A stretch of 64,000 nucleotides of DNA from Anisus vortex. Taxonomy: Eukaryota > Mollusca > Gastropoda > Planorbidae. Shown piece after piece: positions 12,420 through 23,429 of the stretch. The position numbers and the translations under genes are program-made. The stretch lies in the NCBI GenBank assembly GCA_949126835.1, contig OX421501.1, positions 3,002,617-3,066,616 of the forward strand. The letters are read 5' to 3'. Each line of letters begins with the position of its first letter. The first letter of the stretch is position 1. Under the pieces are notes generated by a model, which was not told the DNA's origin, ran no database searches, and was given only the letters and a program-made list of their open reading frames with translations.

Positions 12420-12815
12420 AAGTCGTTTTAACTGAAAATTTGATAGGATGTATTGTTAGGCGCCCCAAATCTGCTGTCCAAATTTCAGCTCGATCGGACC
12501 ACGGGAATAGGGCGAAAAATCGAAGCCAATTTTTGCACCACGATTGACGATTGACGGACGATTGCAGACATTGCAACTTAAAATAAAGGGAGTAAAAAAG
12601 GTGGGACTCCAGGAAAAGATTGTTTCCATGGGGGAGCTCACCTTTCGCATGACGAACATTTGTCTAATTTCGCCAGAATTTAGACATCTACTAGGAGCAG
12701 ATAAAAAAAACATCTTGATAAAAATATAATTTTCCAAAATTTTCTGGGCCAGCACCCCCGTGATTTATGCCCCTGCTAGCTTTATTGGTAGGCCTACGAC
12801 GCCTCTGACTATGGG
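12420..12815 (+). repeat. Unclassified interspersed repeat (family C)
   Basis: It carries AAATTTCAGCTCGATCGG, then GGGAGTAAAAAAG, CTCCCCCATGG-like sequence, and CCCCTGCTAGCTTT followed by GCCTCTGACTATGG. Related sequence recurs inverted at 18.59-18.78 kb and in the same orientation at 43.06-43.23 kb. Small opposing frames (12456-12755) fall entirely within it and are not supported as genes. Confidence 0.65.
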
Positions 12816-13019
12816 CATGGGCATAGGGCCTGCATGTGTTTTAGTTTTCACTTTTAAAAGCTAACAAAAAGGCTACTTGTTTCTTCATGCCACACTTTTA
12901 AAAGCTTGAAAAAGATGGATTACTAGACATTTAAAACTAACTGGAAAGCTAACAAAAGTCTACATAGCCTCCTTCCCGTCATGCCACAGTTGCTCAAACA
13001 AGATACGACTTACGAGGGT

Positions 13020-13205
13020 AGGGAAAAGACGGGGGGCGGGGGGGGGGGGGAGAAGATCCTAAAGCGTGTTAGCACGCAATGACCTACTTAGGTGGAGTAG
13101 GCTTCTCATCGTTATAGGCCAAAAAAGCACAATAGCGCCCTCTCGGTGTGTCTGTGTGTGTGTGACACAGTGTGTCTGTCTCTGTGTGTGTGTGTGTCCT
13201 GTCAA
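13020..13205. repeat. Poly-G run and GT/CTGT microsatellite
   Basis: A G-rich run near 13031-13051 is followed by (GT)n-rich sequence at about 13147-13198. The frames read across it at 13059-13394 are low complexity. Confidence 0.8.
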
Positions 13206-13465
13206 ACTCACAGACTGAATGGATGTACGCCATCGTCTGCCACCCACCCACTTACCAGTGAACCAAACCAACCACACCCCCAGGCTTTTCATAGAAGCCA
13301 AATACATGTCGGGGCAGGGTTGAGGGGGAGGGGGGGCGAAGGGGTGGTGGTGGAGGGAGTTGTTTTTGTGCAAAACCTGAGCTGAAAACAACAATGCTAG
13401 GAAAAAAAAAGCATTCTACACGGTTGACTGATTCGGCTGAAGTAAGATTGTATATAGGGGATCCT

Positions 13466-13490
13466 ATATATATATATATATATATATATT
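13466..13490. repeat. (TA)n microsatellite
   Basis: An uninterrupted TA dinucleotide run between TCC and TTACGTC. Confidence 0.9.
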
Positions 13491-13542
13491 ACGTCTATAG
13501 GCCTACTGGAAAAGGAGAGACACGATAAAGTAGTTTTTCTTT

Positions 13543-13745
13543 CGGGGAGCAGGACAGGGGTCTCGACTGACGTTCCGAAGGTTCTGTGTTCGAATCCCGG
13601 TGATGGTTATAGGCTTTGTTCCCGGCACTGGAGGGTGTGCCTGAATTCTACCCATCTCTGATGGGTACTTGACATTAGTTAGGGGTAAAATAAAGGCGGT
13701 TGGGCATTATGCTGGCCGCACAATCCACTAGTATGCCGGCCCCTA
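13543..13745 (+). repeat. tRNA-derived SINE, partial head
   Basis: A perfect B-box, GTTCGAATC (13588-13596), is followed by the family body: ACTGGAGGGTGTGCC, CATCTCTGATGGGTAC, AAAGGCGGTTGGGCA, and TGCTGGCCGCACAATCC. The A-box region is diverged. The 3' tail is missing after GTATGCCGG. Confidence 0.75.
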
Positions 13746-14112
13746 TGGGATACTTTAAACACATACGAAAAAATATGCATTCAATTTTAAGTGACGTAAC
13801 AATTCAAAACGGCATTCCAGACAGAGTGATTCAAGACTAAATTGAACTAATTGGTAATAGCCTACATAAAATTAATATTTGAGTCAGAATTTGTAAAAAA
13901 AAATAATTCCTTAAATCCAAAGATTATAATAAGATGGACCGCTTTCTTTGATATTTCTGCTATTTGATAATTTGAAACACTTAAGTTTGGGAAATTTCCG
14001 ATCTCACTTCGTCCTTTAGATTTCCGGTTTGGAAAAACGCTATAATTTTCTCAATGGAAAATTAAGATTCAAATCGAAACTAGTAGGCCCTATACAGCGG
14101 AAACCTTTAATG

Positions 14113-14484
14113 CAGTGGTTCCCAAGCCTCCTAATGCCGCGACCCCTTAATAAGCTTGTGACGTTGTACCGACCCCCCCCCCTCCCCACATCCCAAACCG
14201 TACAATTCTCTTCGTCGCTACCTTATAACTGTAATTTGCTACTGTTATAAATTGTATGTAAATATCTGATATGTAGAATGCATTTTTCACGTGTTAATGT
14301 TATTCAGAATAAAGCCTTGTGTTGAATATTTAAGATGTGAAATTTATTCCTTTTTACGTACCGATATACTACAATCTTATTTAAGACCAGCGAAAATAGG
14401 CCTATGTGTTTTTTAGAAGGTCGTTGCCAGTTTTAGACGACTCCCTCGAATTGGTCGTTCGCCCCCACAGGCTGGGAACCGCTG
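14113..14484. mobile_element. hAT MITE with perfect 8-bp TSD
   Basis: A 372-bp element begins CAGTGGTTCCCAAGCC and ends GGCTGGGAACCGCTG, giving terminal inverted repeats. It is flanked by perfect CTTTAATG duplications (14105-14112 and 14485-14492). The TSD has TA at its centre (nnnTAnnn), the pattern described for Buster-type hAT elements. There is no coding capacity, so it is non-autonomous. Confidence 0.9.
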
Positions 14485-14562
14485 CTTTAATGCAATCGTA
14501 GGAGCGTATACGTAATTCAAAACAGCCTTATTGGTTGCGCAAGAAAAAAAAAGAACATATAA

Positions 14563-14597
14563 GCTCTAAAAATAGAGCAATCGGTTCATCTTATTAT
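14563..14597. promoter_or_regulatory. Repeated MEF2-like palindrome
   Basis: GCTCTAAAAATAGAGC (14563-14578) contains CTAAAAATAG, which matches the general MEF2 consensus YTAWWWWTAR. It is followed by a CGGTTCATCTTATTATA block that recurs with the palindrome at 38380-38414. Function is inference. It may simply be part of a repeat. Confidence 0.35.
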
Positions 14598-14879
14598 AGT
14601 ATATGTTATAACATAAGCATATCCGTGTCTGACTCTAAATAAGCCATTTTTTTCTTATCTTAAAAATAGTAGGCCTATAATTATTTTCTCCTACTCTTAT
14701 ATTGTTCTATTTTATCAATTTCTTAAAGTATCGCTCAAGAACACTAGGCCTAGAACTTGAATGTTCTATTTGTATTTCTTTCAAAGAGTTCAACATGAGC
14801 CAATACACTAGTATAAAAACTTGTGGCTATGCGTGGCTAATAGTTGATTTTTCAAACATGGGTGGAAATTGGAAAGAAG

Positions 14880-15357
14880 AGGGGGGGGGGAGAGGTGAAA
14901 AGAAATTGTGTAATTACAGTTAAATTGTTGTGTGTGTGTGGGGGGGGGGTCAAAGAATGTACGGGGTGCAACAGCAGTGGGGGGATGGGGGAAGAGGAAT
15001 ATTTGTTAGTTTGTTTGGGTACGTAATATGTAGATGGCTCCCTGGCCCTGTCTACGGTGCATTTTCACTGCATGTCTGCATTTGGGAAAATGCGTGTTTG
15101 GATTCGATTCTTGATTGCCGGGTAATACCCCCCCTCCCTCGCCCACCCCAAACAAAAATATAATAATTACACAGCGGATCAGTCACGAGTGATTTGTAGA
15201 TAAGGCTGTGGCGAGAGAGAGAGCGAAAGAGATATATATATAGAGAGAGAGGAGACGTAGAGAGAGAGAGAGAGAGAGAGAGATCTATGAAGGGAAAAGG
15301 GAGAGAGAGAGGATGAGAGAGATCTATGGAGGGAGACGTGGAGAGAGAGAGAGGCTA

Positions 15358-15389
<32 letters not shown>

Positions 15390-15405
15390 TGAGGGGGAAG
15401 AGAAG
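14880..15405. repeat. Simple-sequence patches (poly-G, GT, GA)
   Basis: G runs lie at 14881-14890 and 14941-14949, followed by a GA-rich tract at about 15211-15405 containing AGAGAGATCTATG units. The frames at 14702-15163 and 15179-15502 cross these runs and lack domain content. Confidence 0.75.
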
Positions 15406-15596
15406 GGGAAAAGAGATTAAGGATAAAGAAAACGTAGATATTTACATATAGTGGATGGGGTTGAAATAAAGAGCCACATGAACTTGAGTGTTTCATTACC
15501 ACAAGGTCATCTTTGAAGACGGGGAACGTCCGTTGCGGTAGTCATCGTGGGGTGCCGGGCTGGGGCGAGGTAGGCGCTTCAAGAAAACTTAAAAAA

Positions 15597-16370
15597 AAAG
15601 TCTTATCTTGTTATCTTATACATTACAGACGCTCATTCAATAAAGAAGATTATTGCGTCCTACGCTTATCCGCGGATTGAGTCTAGTCCTGCATTTCTAT
15701 TAGTGTTTTAAACAATGTTAAGTTACTGGTTTTCCTGGTATGTTCAGGTAACACATCCTATGGCCTTGTGACACTCGCGAAAGAAAGATTACTTAGACCC
15801 ACATGCATTTGTTCTCGCATTAGGGATAAGGAAAGTGTCCGTGTCCTTATGTTTATCTGAACATTGTTACAGATTGTTATTGGGTTGTATTTCTAAGTAA
15901 GAATTTAATGCCATATGTGTAATAATCACTACTTTACCCTTCTGTCCTCTAGTGCAGGGGTCGGGAACCCATGGCTCACGAGCCAGATGTGGCTCTTTGG
16001 ATGGCTGCATCTAGCTCGCAGACAAATGTTCGATTATTAAAAAAAGTTTTTTTTAAAGACTTTTTGATCTACATATTAATTGCATATATATATATTATTC
16101 TACAAATGAGCTAGAGTCTACTGCAGCTCAGCACCAGAAGAATTCAAAGACATAATTAGTGTACTTTTAGTGTTGAAATTACACAAAATGCACACATTTA
16201 CTTGAATTTTTAGTTTTAAACATAATGTATGGCTCTCTCAGAATTACTTTTCAAAATATGTGGTGTCCATGGCTCTCTCAGAAAAACCGGTTCCCGACCC
16301 CTGCTCTAGTGTTTCTAGGTTTAGTGATTTAACTATTAGTGTTACTCTTGTTAGTTGTGAAATAGTCTTG
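15597..16370 (-). pseudogene. LINE-A 3' end (CR1/Jockey-like ORF2 C-terminus), interrupted
   Basis: Read on the minus strand, this copy encodes degenerate C-terminal reverse-transcriptase peptides such as LTRVTLIVKSLNLETLEDRR. A 3' UTR follows, ending GTAATGTATAAGATAACA near 15600. It is 5'-truncated, frameshifted and split by a hAT MITE at 15955-16303. The family recurs about 17 times in the window and is always truncated. Confidence 0.8.
15955..16303. mobile_element. hAT MITE inserted in LINE-A, perfect TSD
   Basis: This 349-bp element has 15-bp terminal inverted repeats, CAGGGGTCGGGAACC. Perfect 8-bp duplications CTCTAGTG flank it (15947-15954 and 16304-16311), with TA at the centre. The uninterrupted LINE-A copy near 35.3 kb reads GTCCTCTAGTGTTTCTAGG straight across the site, so it is a paralogous empty site. 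Confidence 0.95.
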
Positions 16371-16859
16371 TTGTTTTGTAAGTAACTAACAAAAGATGAG
16401 TAAAGTAAAACAAGAAGTTACTAATTAAATCCAAAATGAATTCTTAAAAACAACAAGAACATAACTCTCCGTATTTTGCACAGTAGGAATAAAAGGATTA
16501 ACAATACATTGACAGTGAATTTTGTTTAGTGGAAGGGAGACAATCGCTTAAATTCGAATAAAGGGATGACACGTCTCATTGTGATGCTAGTTAAGGGCCT
16601 TGAATGTTTACATGTTGACCCCGCCCACTCCCTCAACCACTCAAAAAAGGCGTTCAGGGGCCACAATTCTTGCTCGTTGGCCCTACATTGACATTGACTT
16701 AGTGCTTCTTTTTGTATCCTGTTTCTGTGTTTGTTATAAAAAAGACCTAGATGGATTACACAAATGGGATAAGGTAACCGGAGTAGGGCCTATGTCTTTT
16801 CACCCAGATAAAAAAAGCTAACTGTTAAAATAGTTTAATAAGAGTATCCAAGAAAAAAA

Positions 16860-17165
16860 AACGAAACAAATAATTACAAACTACTTCATTCATGGTAAAG
16901 ACCTAACCCAAACTAAAAATTCAAAGTACTTTGGGAGTAATAATAAATGGTAAATTATCTTGGAATCCTCATATTGATGAAGTAATTAAAAAATCCAACA
17001 AAACATTAGGCTTCATACATAGGAACTTTTACAAATGTAATAAGAATATAAAACTAAAATGATATATCACATTAGTTAGGCCTATACTCGAATATATGCA
17101 TCTTATGCATATGACCCCATCAACTAAAGAAAACACTAAAAAAATTTGAACAAATTATCTTGCCA
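16860..17165 (+). pseudogene. LINE-A internal ORF2 fragment
   Basis: The plus strand resembles the upstream part of LINE-A ORF2. Peptides such as NGKLSWNPHIDEVIKKSNKT, then a segment like LVRPILEYA, are recognisable with frameshifts and stops. It is homologous to 32764-33060. Confidence 0.7.
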
Positions 17166-17610
17166 ATGATGCAAGAGTTCAGCCGGGGGGAGAGGGGTGC
17201 ACGGTTGTGGAAAAACAGGGGGAGGAGACTTAGGAGAGGCAAAATTAAATGCAGGTAAATACTGAACTCACACACTAATTAGTCCAAAACTATTTTAAAA
17301 CGAATACCACACTCATCAATGGTTGAAACTTATCATATTAAAAAAAAAATGGTAAAAGGTTTTGAAGTCTTAATTTGTGAACTTTAAAATTAAATCCAAC
17401 AAAATGTCTAATTATTTTCCAGAATTAAGTTTACAAACATAACCTGGTAAATGACCATGAAAACAAAAGACCTAGCCTATCCGAAGATATCTCTATGGGA
17501 AGCCAAAGTTATCACAATTAGTAATAAGAACAGCACACAATGATCTTTTAATAAATACGTAGAATATTTAATGGAACAATATTTCTAAAAGAGTAAAAAG
17601 TACAAAAAAA
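17166..17610. other. No recognisable feature
   Basis: AT-rich sequence with a G-rich patch near 17185-17225. No supported gene or repeat end. Confidence 0.45.
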
Positions 17611-17682
17611 GTAAAGTACAGTCGGACCAAATTGATCCATTGGGGCCGGCGGAGCAGCGTTCAACTGTTTCTGTTACCAATA
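17611..17682 (-). repeat. SINE 3' tail fragment, inverted
   Basis: GTCGGACCAAATTGATCCA and the neighbouring GGAGCAGCGTTCAACTG are the reverse complement of the SINE tail at 4640-4690. The fragment abuts the head of a plus-strand SINE, giving a divergent junction. Confidence 0.75.
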
Positions 17683-17826
17683 AACGGTGGTCGAGCGGCA
17701 GCGCGTTCGGCAGGCATACCGAAGGTGTTGAGTTCGAATTCTGGTGAAGGTTAGGATCTCTGATGGTTGCCTGACTTGAGTTGGTACATAGTGAAAGCGG
17801 GTGGGCACTGTACTGGCCACACAACC
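17683..17826 (+). repeat. tRNA-derived SINE, head and partial body
   Basis: A perfect A-box, TGGTCGAGCGG (17688-17698), is followed by a B-box with one mismatch, GTTCGAATT (17732-17740). The body has an internal deletion before CTCTGATGGTTGCCTGAC and ends in ACTGGCCACACAACCC. The small minus-strand frames across it are not genes. Confidence 0.8.
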
Positions 17827-18387
17827 CCCCTTGTGTGTTCTATTTTTACATTAAAAAAACGTATAATAACGTGCATGTAAACTCTTTTCCTTTTTAAAAT
17901 CTTAACTCTGTCTTTAGATTTATTAAACTTAAAAAAAACAACAACAACAAAGAAACAACGACACACACAAAGAAAATTGATATAAAAAAGTAGATGGAAA
18001 AATAAGGCCTAGCGGGTTTTCCCACTCTCTCAGTTGGCTACACCTTGGGTTATGAACTACAGGTAGCCGATCAACTTGTAAACATTAGCACTTTGATCAA
18101 ATTATTTGAAATATTTTAGGGGAATGGGTGGTCAAATATTTTCAGCAGGCGGGCCAGATTCTAACAAAAAAAAATTTCATACCGGGACGCACATCATATT
18201 TAAATAAATTGAAAAAAAAAAAAACGGAATTTAAAAAAAAAAAACGAACATATAAGAAAACCGAGAACCAAACATATTTATTAGATTAGAGCAATGAAGT
18301 TTAAACAATAATAATAATAATACGTAAAAAATATATTTAAAATATTACATTTAGTTAGATTACTGATTTTGTTAGGCAAAACTAAGT
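17827..18387. other. No recognisable gene; poly-A rich
   Basis: Multiple A runs and a GGGTGGTCAAATATTTT patch that may be an eroded hAT terminus. Nothing firmer can be supported. Confidence 0.4.
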
Positions 18388-18990
18388 GCATATCTTATCT
18401 TATGCGTTACAGACGCTCCTTCTACTTCTGTAAAGAAAATTCTTGCGTACTACGCTCATCCGTGGTCCGAGTCTAGTCTTGCATTTCGATGAGTTTTTTT
18501 AACTGATGTTAAGTAACTGGTTTTCCTGGTTTGCTCAGGCAAACCATTCCATGCCCGCATGCTACATAAACACATGAATGTTCATAGTCAGAGGCGTACT
18601 AACAAAGCTAGCAGGGGCGAAACCACGGGGTGCTGGCCCTGAAATTTCGGAACATAATATTTTAAACGTTTTTTTTTAAATCTGCTCCTACACAATTTTT
18701 GCGAATTTTGACAAATGTTTGTCATGAGAAAGTTGATCTCCCCCATGGCAAAAATCTCCTCAAGGAGCAACACCTTTTTTTCCTAAATTAAGGATACTTT
18801 TTATTTATTTTTATGTATTGTCTAGGTACATGTAACTTGTAACTCAATTTCATGTCCGGGTGTCACTCGGGAAGAAAGAGTACTTATATGAATTTGTTCT
18901 CGCATAAGGGATAAAAAAAAGAGTTTTTGTACTTATGTTTTTTAACAACTGAAACTGTTGCTACACTCGAAGAGTTCCAGAAAAAGTTGT
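18388..18990 (-). pseudogene. LINE-A 3' end, interrupted
   Basis: The 3' UTR and C-terminal ORF2 remnant are on the minus strand, with the TCTTATCTTATGCGTTACAG end at left. The copy is split at 18558-18850 by an unrelated element. After the gap the homology resumes with CACTCGGGAAGAAAGAGTAC. Confidence 0.75.
18558..18850 (-). mobile_element. 293-bp element with family-C core inserted in LINE-A
   Basis: The insert is bracketed by CATGCCCG (18550-18557) and CATGTCCG (18851-18858), a near-perfect 8-bp duplication. It carries the family-C core inverted relative to 12.4 kb (AGTCAGAGGCGT, GCTAGCAGGGGC, CTCCCCCATGG). Uninterrupted LINE-A copies lack it. The element class is unknown. Confidence 0.7.
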
Positions 18991-19200
18991 ATTTGGAGTG
19001 CAAGAATAAGATCATCATGTTTTTAATTAGTTGTTAAGTATTAAATATATTTCGGTAGTAAGTTTTGTTAACATAATAGTTTTTTTTAGTTGTACACAAT
19101 TGAAATGCCACAGCTCACCCAGCATTGTGCAATTGACATTTCAAAGCTAGACACTGCAAGATCGGCGAGAGCACTTTTTAAAATCAACTCTTCGTTGTGA

Positions 19201-20070
19201 TGGATTCTAAACACAACTAAGGGATGTACCGCACAAATAAGAGAAATAAGCACTGGAGCGCCTCAAGGATGTGTCCTCTCTCCCGTTCTATACACAATTT
19301 ACACCAATGACATTCAAAGTTCAGCAATCGATACAGTATCTGTAATCAAATACGCCGATGATACAGCCATTGTCGGCCTTGTTTCCAGTGACGACAGTCT
19401 CTATCACAGTACGACCTCAGATTTCTACAAATGGTGCGAAGAGAACTACCTGATATTGAACATCACAAAAACGAAAGAAATGATTGTAGACTTCCGGAAA
19501 GAAAAACGCAAGCTGACTGATTTGCACATAAACAACCAAATAATAGATCAAGTCTCGCAATATAAATATCTTGGCGTCACAATTACTGACAAACTGACTT
19601 GGTCTGACCACTGCCAAATCCTTTGTAAGAAAATGCACCAACGACTTTTCTGTCTTAATAAACTAAAAATATTTCACATAGAGAAAACCATTATGAATCT
19701 ATTTTACTCGGCGACTGTTGGTAGCATCATAACCTTTGCAATCACCTGCTGGTATGGTAATACCACCACATTGGACAAACATCGGATAGACCGCCTAATA
19801 AACAAAGCCTCTCGTACTACACAGACAGAATTACCATCTCTTGCGGATATTTTCAGTTCAAGGTGCCTGTCTATGATTGATAAAATCCTCCAAGATCATG
19901 CACACCCGCTTCATGATAGCTACATAATATCTAGTCGAAGTGGTCGGCTTCTTTCTATAAGGGCAAGAACAGAGAGATTTAAGAACTCTTTTGTTCCACT
20001 GTCAGTAAGACTCTTTCAAAAGAATCACCTTTCAGCCAGGAAATACGATGGCTCAATAGCTGACTCCTAA
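19201..20070 (+). pseudogene. L2/Rex1-like LINE reverse transcriptase, 5'-truncated
   Basis: An open frame of 289 codons runs from just after a stop at 19198-19200 to TAA at 20068-20070. It contains RT motif B, TGAPQGCVLSPVLYTIYTND, then the catalytic motif KYADDTAIVG. The thumb/connection region follows with YKYLGVTITDKLTWSDH. The C-terminal block includes HPLHDSYIISS and RTERFKNSFVP, which resembles Rex1/Babar and L2-type elements. The fingers, motif A and the endonuclease are missing, so the product cannot be active. The 204-residue frame from the ATG at 19456 is only its downstream part. The frame is unbroken, so this copy is fairly young. A second, broken copy is at 57.7-58.4 kb. Confidence 0.88.
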
Positions 20071-20257
20071 ATAATAGGCCTAGTTTTTTCTTGTATGATA
20101 AATGGTATGATAGTGTGCGTGAATGTCTATTGTGTTTGAGTACAAATGGTTCTTTAATATTGTTTTAGGTATGCTGAAAAAACGGAATTTATGTAATCAA
20201 GTCAATTTTCCATTCATTTGGATCAATAAAGCAATCTTATCTTATCTTATCTTATTG
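20071..20257 (+). repeat. 3' UTR and tail of the L2/Rex1-like LINE
   Basis: This follows the RT stop codon. It includes GGATCAATAAAGCAATC and ends in a short (TCTTA)n repeat. Short tandem 3' tails are typical of the CR1/L2 group. The sequence recurs at 58290-58445. Confidence 0.8.
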
Positions 20258-21635
20258 TCACTATAGATCTATAGTTAAATCACTTTACTGAAATACTTCC
20301 ATATATTGGATACCGGCCAACTATGCATGCTAAAATGTTCTTTTAGGGTTTTTATGAACGCTAAAATAAATGTTTGACACAGCTCCGTAAGCCACAGAGG
20401 GTCACATGCGACCCGCGGGACGCGTTTTGGACACCCATACTTTTAGGGCTTTAAAAAAAAAAAAACTTCGCAAAAGTATCGATACCAAACTTTACACACC
20501 ACACAACTTATGCGTCTCAAAAAATGGGAAGTTGGAAGGTGTGTGTGTGTGTGTGACATTGAAGAGAGAGGCGAGCATGGCTTACTTGTCAACAAGTGAG
20601 CGAAGAGGACGCGGGCAGGGGAGGGGGAGCCAAGTGTTGGAACTTGTGGACTGTGGCAGGTAGACTAAATCTAAAAAGGAAAGAAAACGTTTTTTTTTAA
20701 ATTTAGTAATAGAAGTGGGGGATATAGAGGAACTATTTTTGTGTGTGAGTGAACCGTTTCATAATATTACAGGCCTATAATTTCATACAATTGTAGGATT
20801 AAATACACAGGTGATTGGCCTACCTGGGATACCTAGGATATAATTTACTATACTACTTTTTGGGTAAGTAAGCTTAGGCGTTAAACTCAATTTGGCATCT
20901 TATTATTAACTAATTCCAGAAGTTTACATTGAATTTAGTCAGTTAAAAATAACAACAACCGTCTGTTGACGTTTAGTGTGCAAGGTGTCGCGGGGAAAGT
21001 TGAGGAGACGCCTTCGCCAAGTTGGTTTGAATGTTTGGACCTGACACCTGCGATGATATGTAGGCTATTATGTATGCCTAGATATAATCTACGTAATTGA
21101 TGAAGTCATTAATCACTCCAAAAATTCCAACATTTGACATGTTTTGAATTATGGACTCGAACGCAGCGAGCCCAACACGTCGTATCGACGTGGAAAAAAC
21201 GTGATAACCACGAATACACATGGAAACCACGTTTTTCCCACCACACATTAAATGTTCATAACTCCATTTAAATTTAATGTTCATAACTATATACGGTACG
21301 CACCGGTACGACGTACCGGCACCTTTTTCAATGTGGGGAAAAATTATTACTTTTCTTGTATTTTAACGTTTATTATTAATTTATTATATTATTAATTTGT
21401 TTAAATTGAATTATTTTAAAATTGCGCGCAATAAGAATTAAAATATAAAATGCGAAACTGCTTTAAAAGTTAGGAAATCCATCACTGAGTACCGGCACCT
21501 ATTTTTTTTACAAAAAAAAAGCACTGTATATGTATATAAAGAGAGAGAGAGGGGGGCCTATATGTTACAATATTTATGAAATTAACGTATACCCGACATT
21601 AGCTAATTATAAAGTAAAAAGCAGCTGAGCATTGT
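20258..21635. other. No supported gene; simple repeats and hAT-like scraps
   Basis: GTCACATGCGACCCGCGGG (20400-20418) resembles an eroded hAT terminus. A GT run lies at about 20539-20553. GTACCGGCACCTTTTT (21315) and GTACCGGCACCTATTTT (21489) recur about 174 bp apart. The 85-codon frame at 20406-20663 is low complexity. Confidence 0.4.
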
Positions 21636-21690
21636 GCGTTAGCCGTGGCCACAGAAACTGGGAAACACTGCTTCACTTACACCATGTAAC
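21636..21690 (+). repeat. SINE tail fragment
   Basis: GCCGTGGCCACAGAAACTGG, then ACACTGCTTCACTT, matches the SINE tail (compare 4618-4650). No head is present. Confidence 0.6.
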
Positions 21691-22784
21691 ATACATAAAC
21701 CAACATGGTTAAAAATGAATAGCCTACATGTTAGGCCTATATAGTCTACATTCTACATTATATATATTTACCACATTACTAAATTACTTAGGCCATATAG
21801 TTTTACCCAAGGTCTACCTAGTATTTTACTATGATTTGATAGCCGACTCCACTGTAGAATACAAATATGGGTATATCTCCCCCCCCCCCCAACCACCACC
21901 ACCACAGCACAATAACAGACATATAAAATAACAACAACCTAACTATCAATTTGAACATAAAAGTACATTTTTAAGGTTTTTAACCCGCCCCCCCCCCCAA
22001 AAAAAAAAAAACAACAACAAACAACCTACCCTACCAGTGCCTCTCCACCCGCCAGGGCCCCATGCTCAAGTTAGTTTTGGTATCGACAAGTGAACTGTGT
22101 CAGTTCCGGATTCCAAATGAAGGCGTTGTCTTGCTTGATCAGTTTTTTATTTGCCAACTCAAAAGTTATTTAATTTTCTATCTGTCTGTCTGTCTTTCCG
22201 TCCGTCCGTCTTACAGCCTGCCTGTCTGTGAGTCTCTGCCTGCTCTTCTTATACATGTTACGCAGTTAACTAAGTATATAAAGCAATGCATTTTACGTAG
22301 TGAAGTAAGTTTAATTTTTTTGAACAAGCTGTTGAATTCACCACTAACGAAGGTAGACCATGTCGTTGGTTAAAACTTTAAACTGACATTACCCGCGAAG
22401 TTAGAACGAATGAGATATAATCTCTTGCACACATTACTATGTTTCCTTCTCTTGTCTTGTCATGGTTTTGCTCTAAGATTATTTGCCCACTAGATGGCGA
22501 CAGGTAAATGCTAGTCTACGCTGGATTAGCATAAGAGACAGGAATGAAATTACTCGTTCTTGAAGCTGAGCTTTTGCATAATTAGAAAGCCTTTTTATTA
22601 TTATCATTATTTTTTAATAAAGGTGTTATCTCCAGTATGTTTCTTAGTAAAGGTTTAATCAGCCCAATATTCATTTTTTTTAAAGGAAAATTAGGTTTCG
22701 AATCCGATCCTGAAATCTCCATCATACTATGATTGCCTACACACAAAAAAAAAAGAAACCACCGGACGAACCTCCCGGCTCTTA
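21691..22784. other. No supported gene; C and A runs, CTGT patch
   Basis: Poly-C lies at 21881-21890 and about 21988-21998. A CTGTCTGTCC-type microsatellite is at 22180-22240. The 103-codon frame at 22062-22373 crosses this simple sequence and has no recognisable domain. Confidence 0.45.
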
Positions 22785-23095
22785 CGTCCAGGGCGTAACA
22801 ATATACAGGGTAGAACTGGAAAGGGCGGGGGGGGGGGCACACCAAGGTTCTGTCCTGGCGCCAGCCACCCCACGGCACGCCGAAGACGAAGCTTTCCGTG
22901 TAACTTAGGGTACGGTTTCCGCAGTTTCTCCCAACGGCGGAATTCCCCCTCGGATCGTTATCTTGGTGGCTCGCCCGTATGTCGGCCCGGTAGCGAAAAT
23001 CCCATACTAAAGGTATTGGTATCCAGCCACCAGGGCGGGGTTGATGCGGGAACACTGCGCTCATTACTTCCTCCTCACCGCGCATAGAAAGAGTA
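22785..23095. repeat. Unclassified GC-rich repeat (family E), copy 1
   Basis: Shared order with 45950-46215: AAGGTTCTGTCC, CGGCACGCC, then GGTACGGTTTCCGCAG, GGTGGCTCGCCCGTATG, CCCGGTAGC and CAGCCACC. The 167-codon minus-strand frame (22582-23085) lies over this repeat and is not supported as a gene. The class of the element is not recognised. Confidence 0.55.
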
Positions 23096-23104
23096 GTCCA
23101 AGAG

Positions 23105-23420
23105 AGCTTGTTATGTATAGTTCAGTCAAATTCCTTTGGGTCATCAGTTAGACATAGGGCCTCGACACAGCGTATCTACTATTTCCTGTCTTGGAATAGT
23201 CTATTCATGTCTTGCCACTACATTCCCGCTTCTTTTAGTTCTTCCTGCAGTGTTCTTATCCAGGTGGTATTTGGCCTGCCTCTCTTCCTACTTCCCTGTG
23301 GATTCATTCCACTATGGCGCTTGGCAAGTTATGTTGATTGCCTGAATCTCCTCTTAGGCTCTTTCCAATCACGTTACGTATCCTTCTTATTTTAAAGATA
23401 GTTCAGGATGGGCTTCTGGG
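23105..23420 (-). pseudogene. LINE ORF2 C-terminus remnant (RTE-like)
   Basis: The minus strand reads GSRKRGRPNTTWIRTLQEEL, then a segment ending VEALCLTDDPKEFD, with internal stops. The GKRKRGRPxxTWRR followed by ALC pattern is the hallmark C-terminus of RTE-like LINE pol proteins. It is the same subfamily as 57335-57550. The opposing plus-strand frames are shadows. Confidence 0.75.
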
Positions 23421-23429
23421 CTTCTGGGC

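Noticed and set aside
22582..23085. 167-codon minus-strand protein
   Set aside because: It covers the family-E repeat, which also occurs at 45.95 kb without the same frame.
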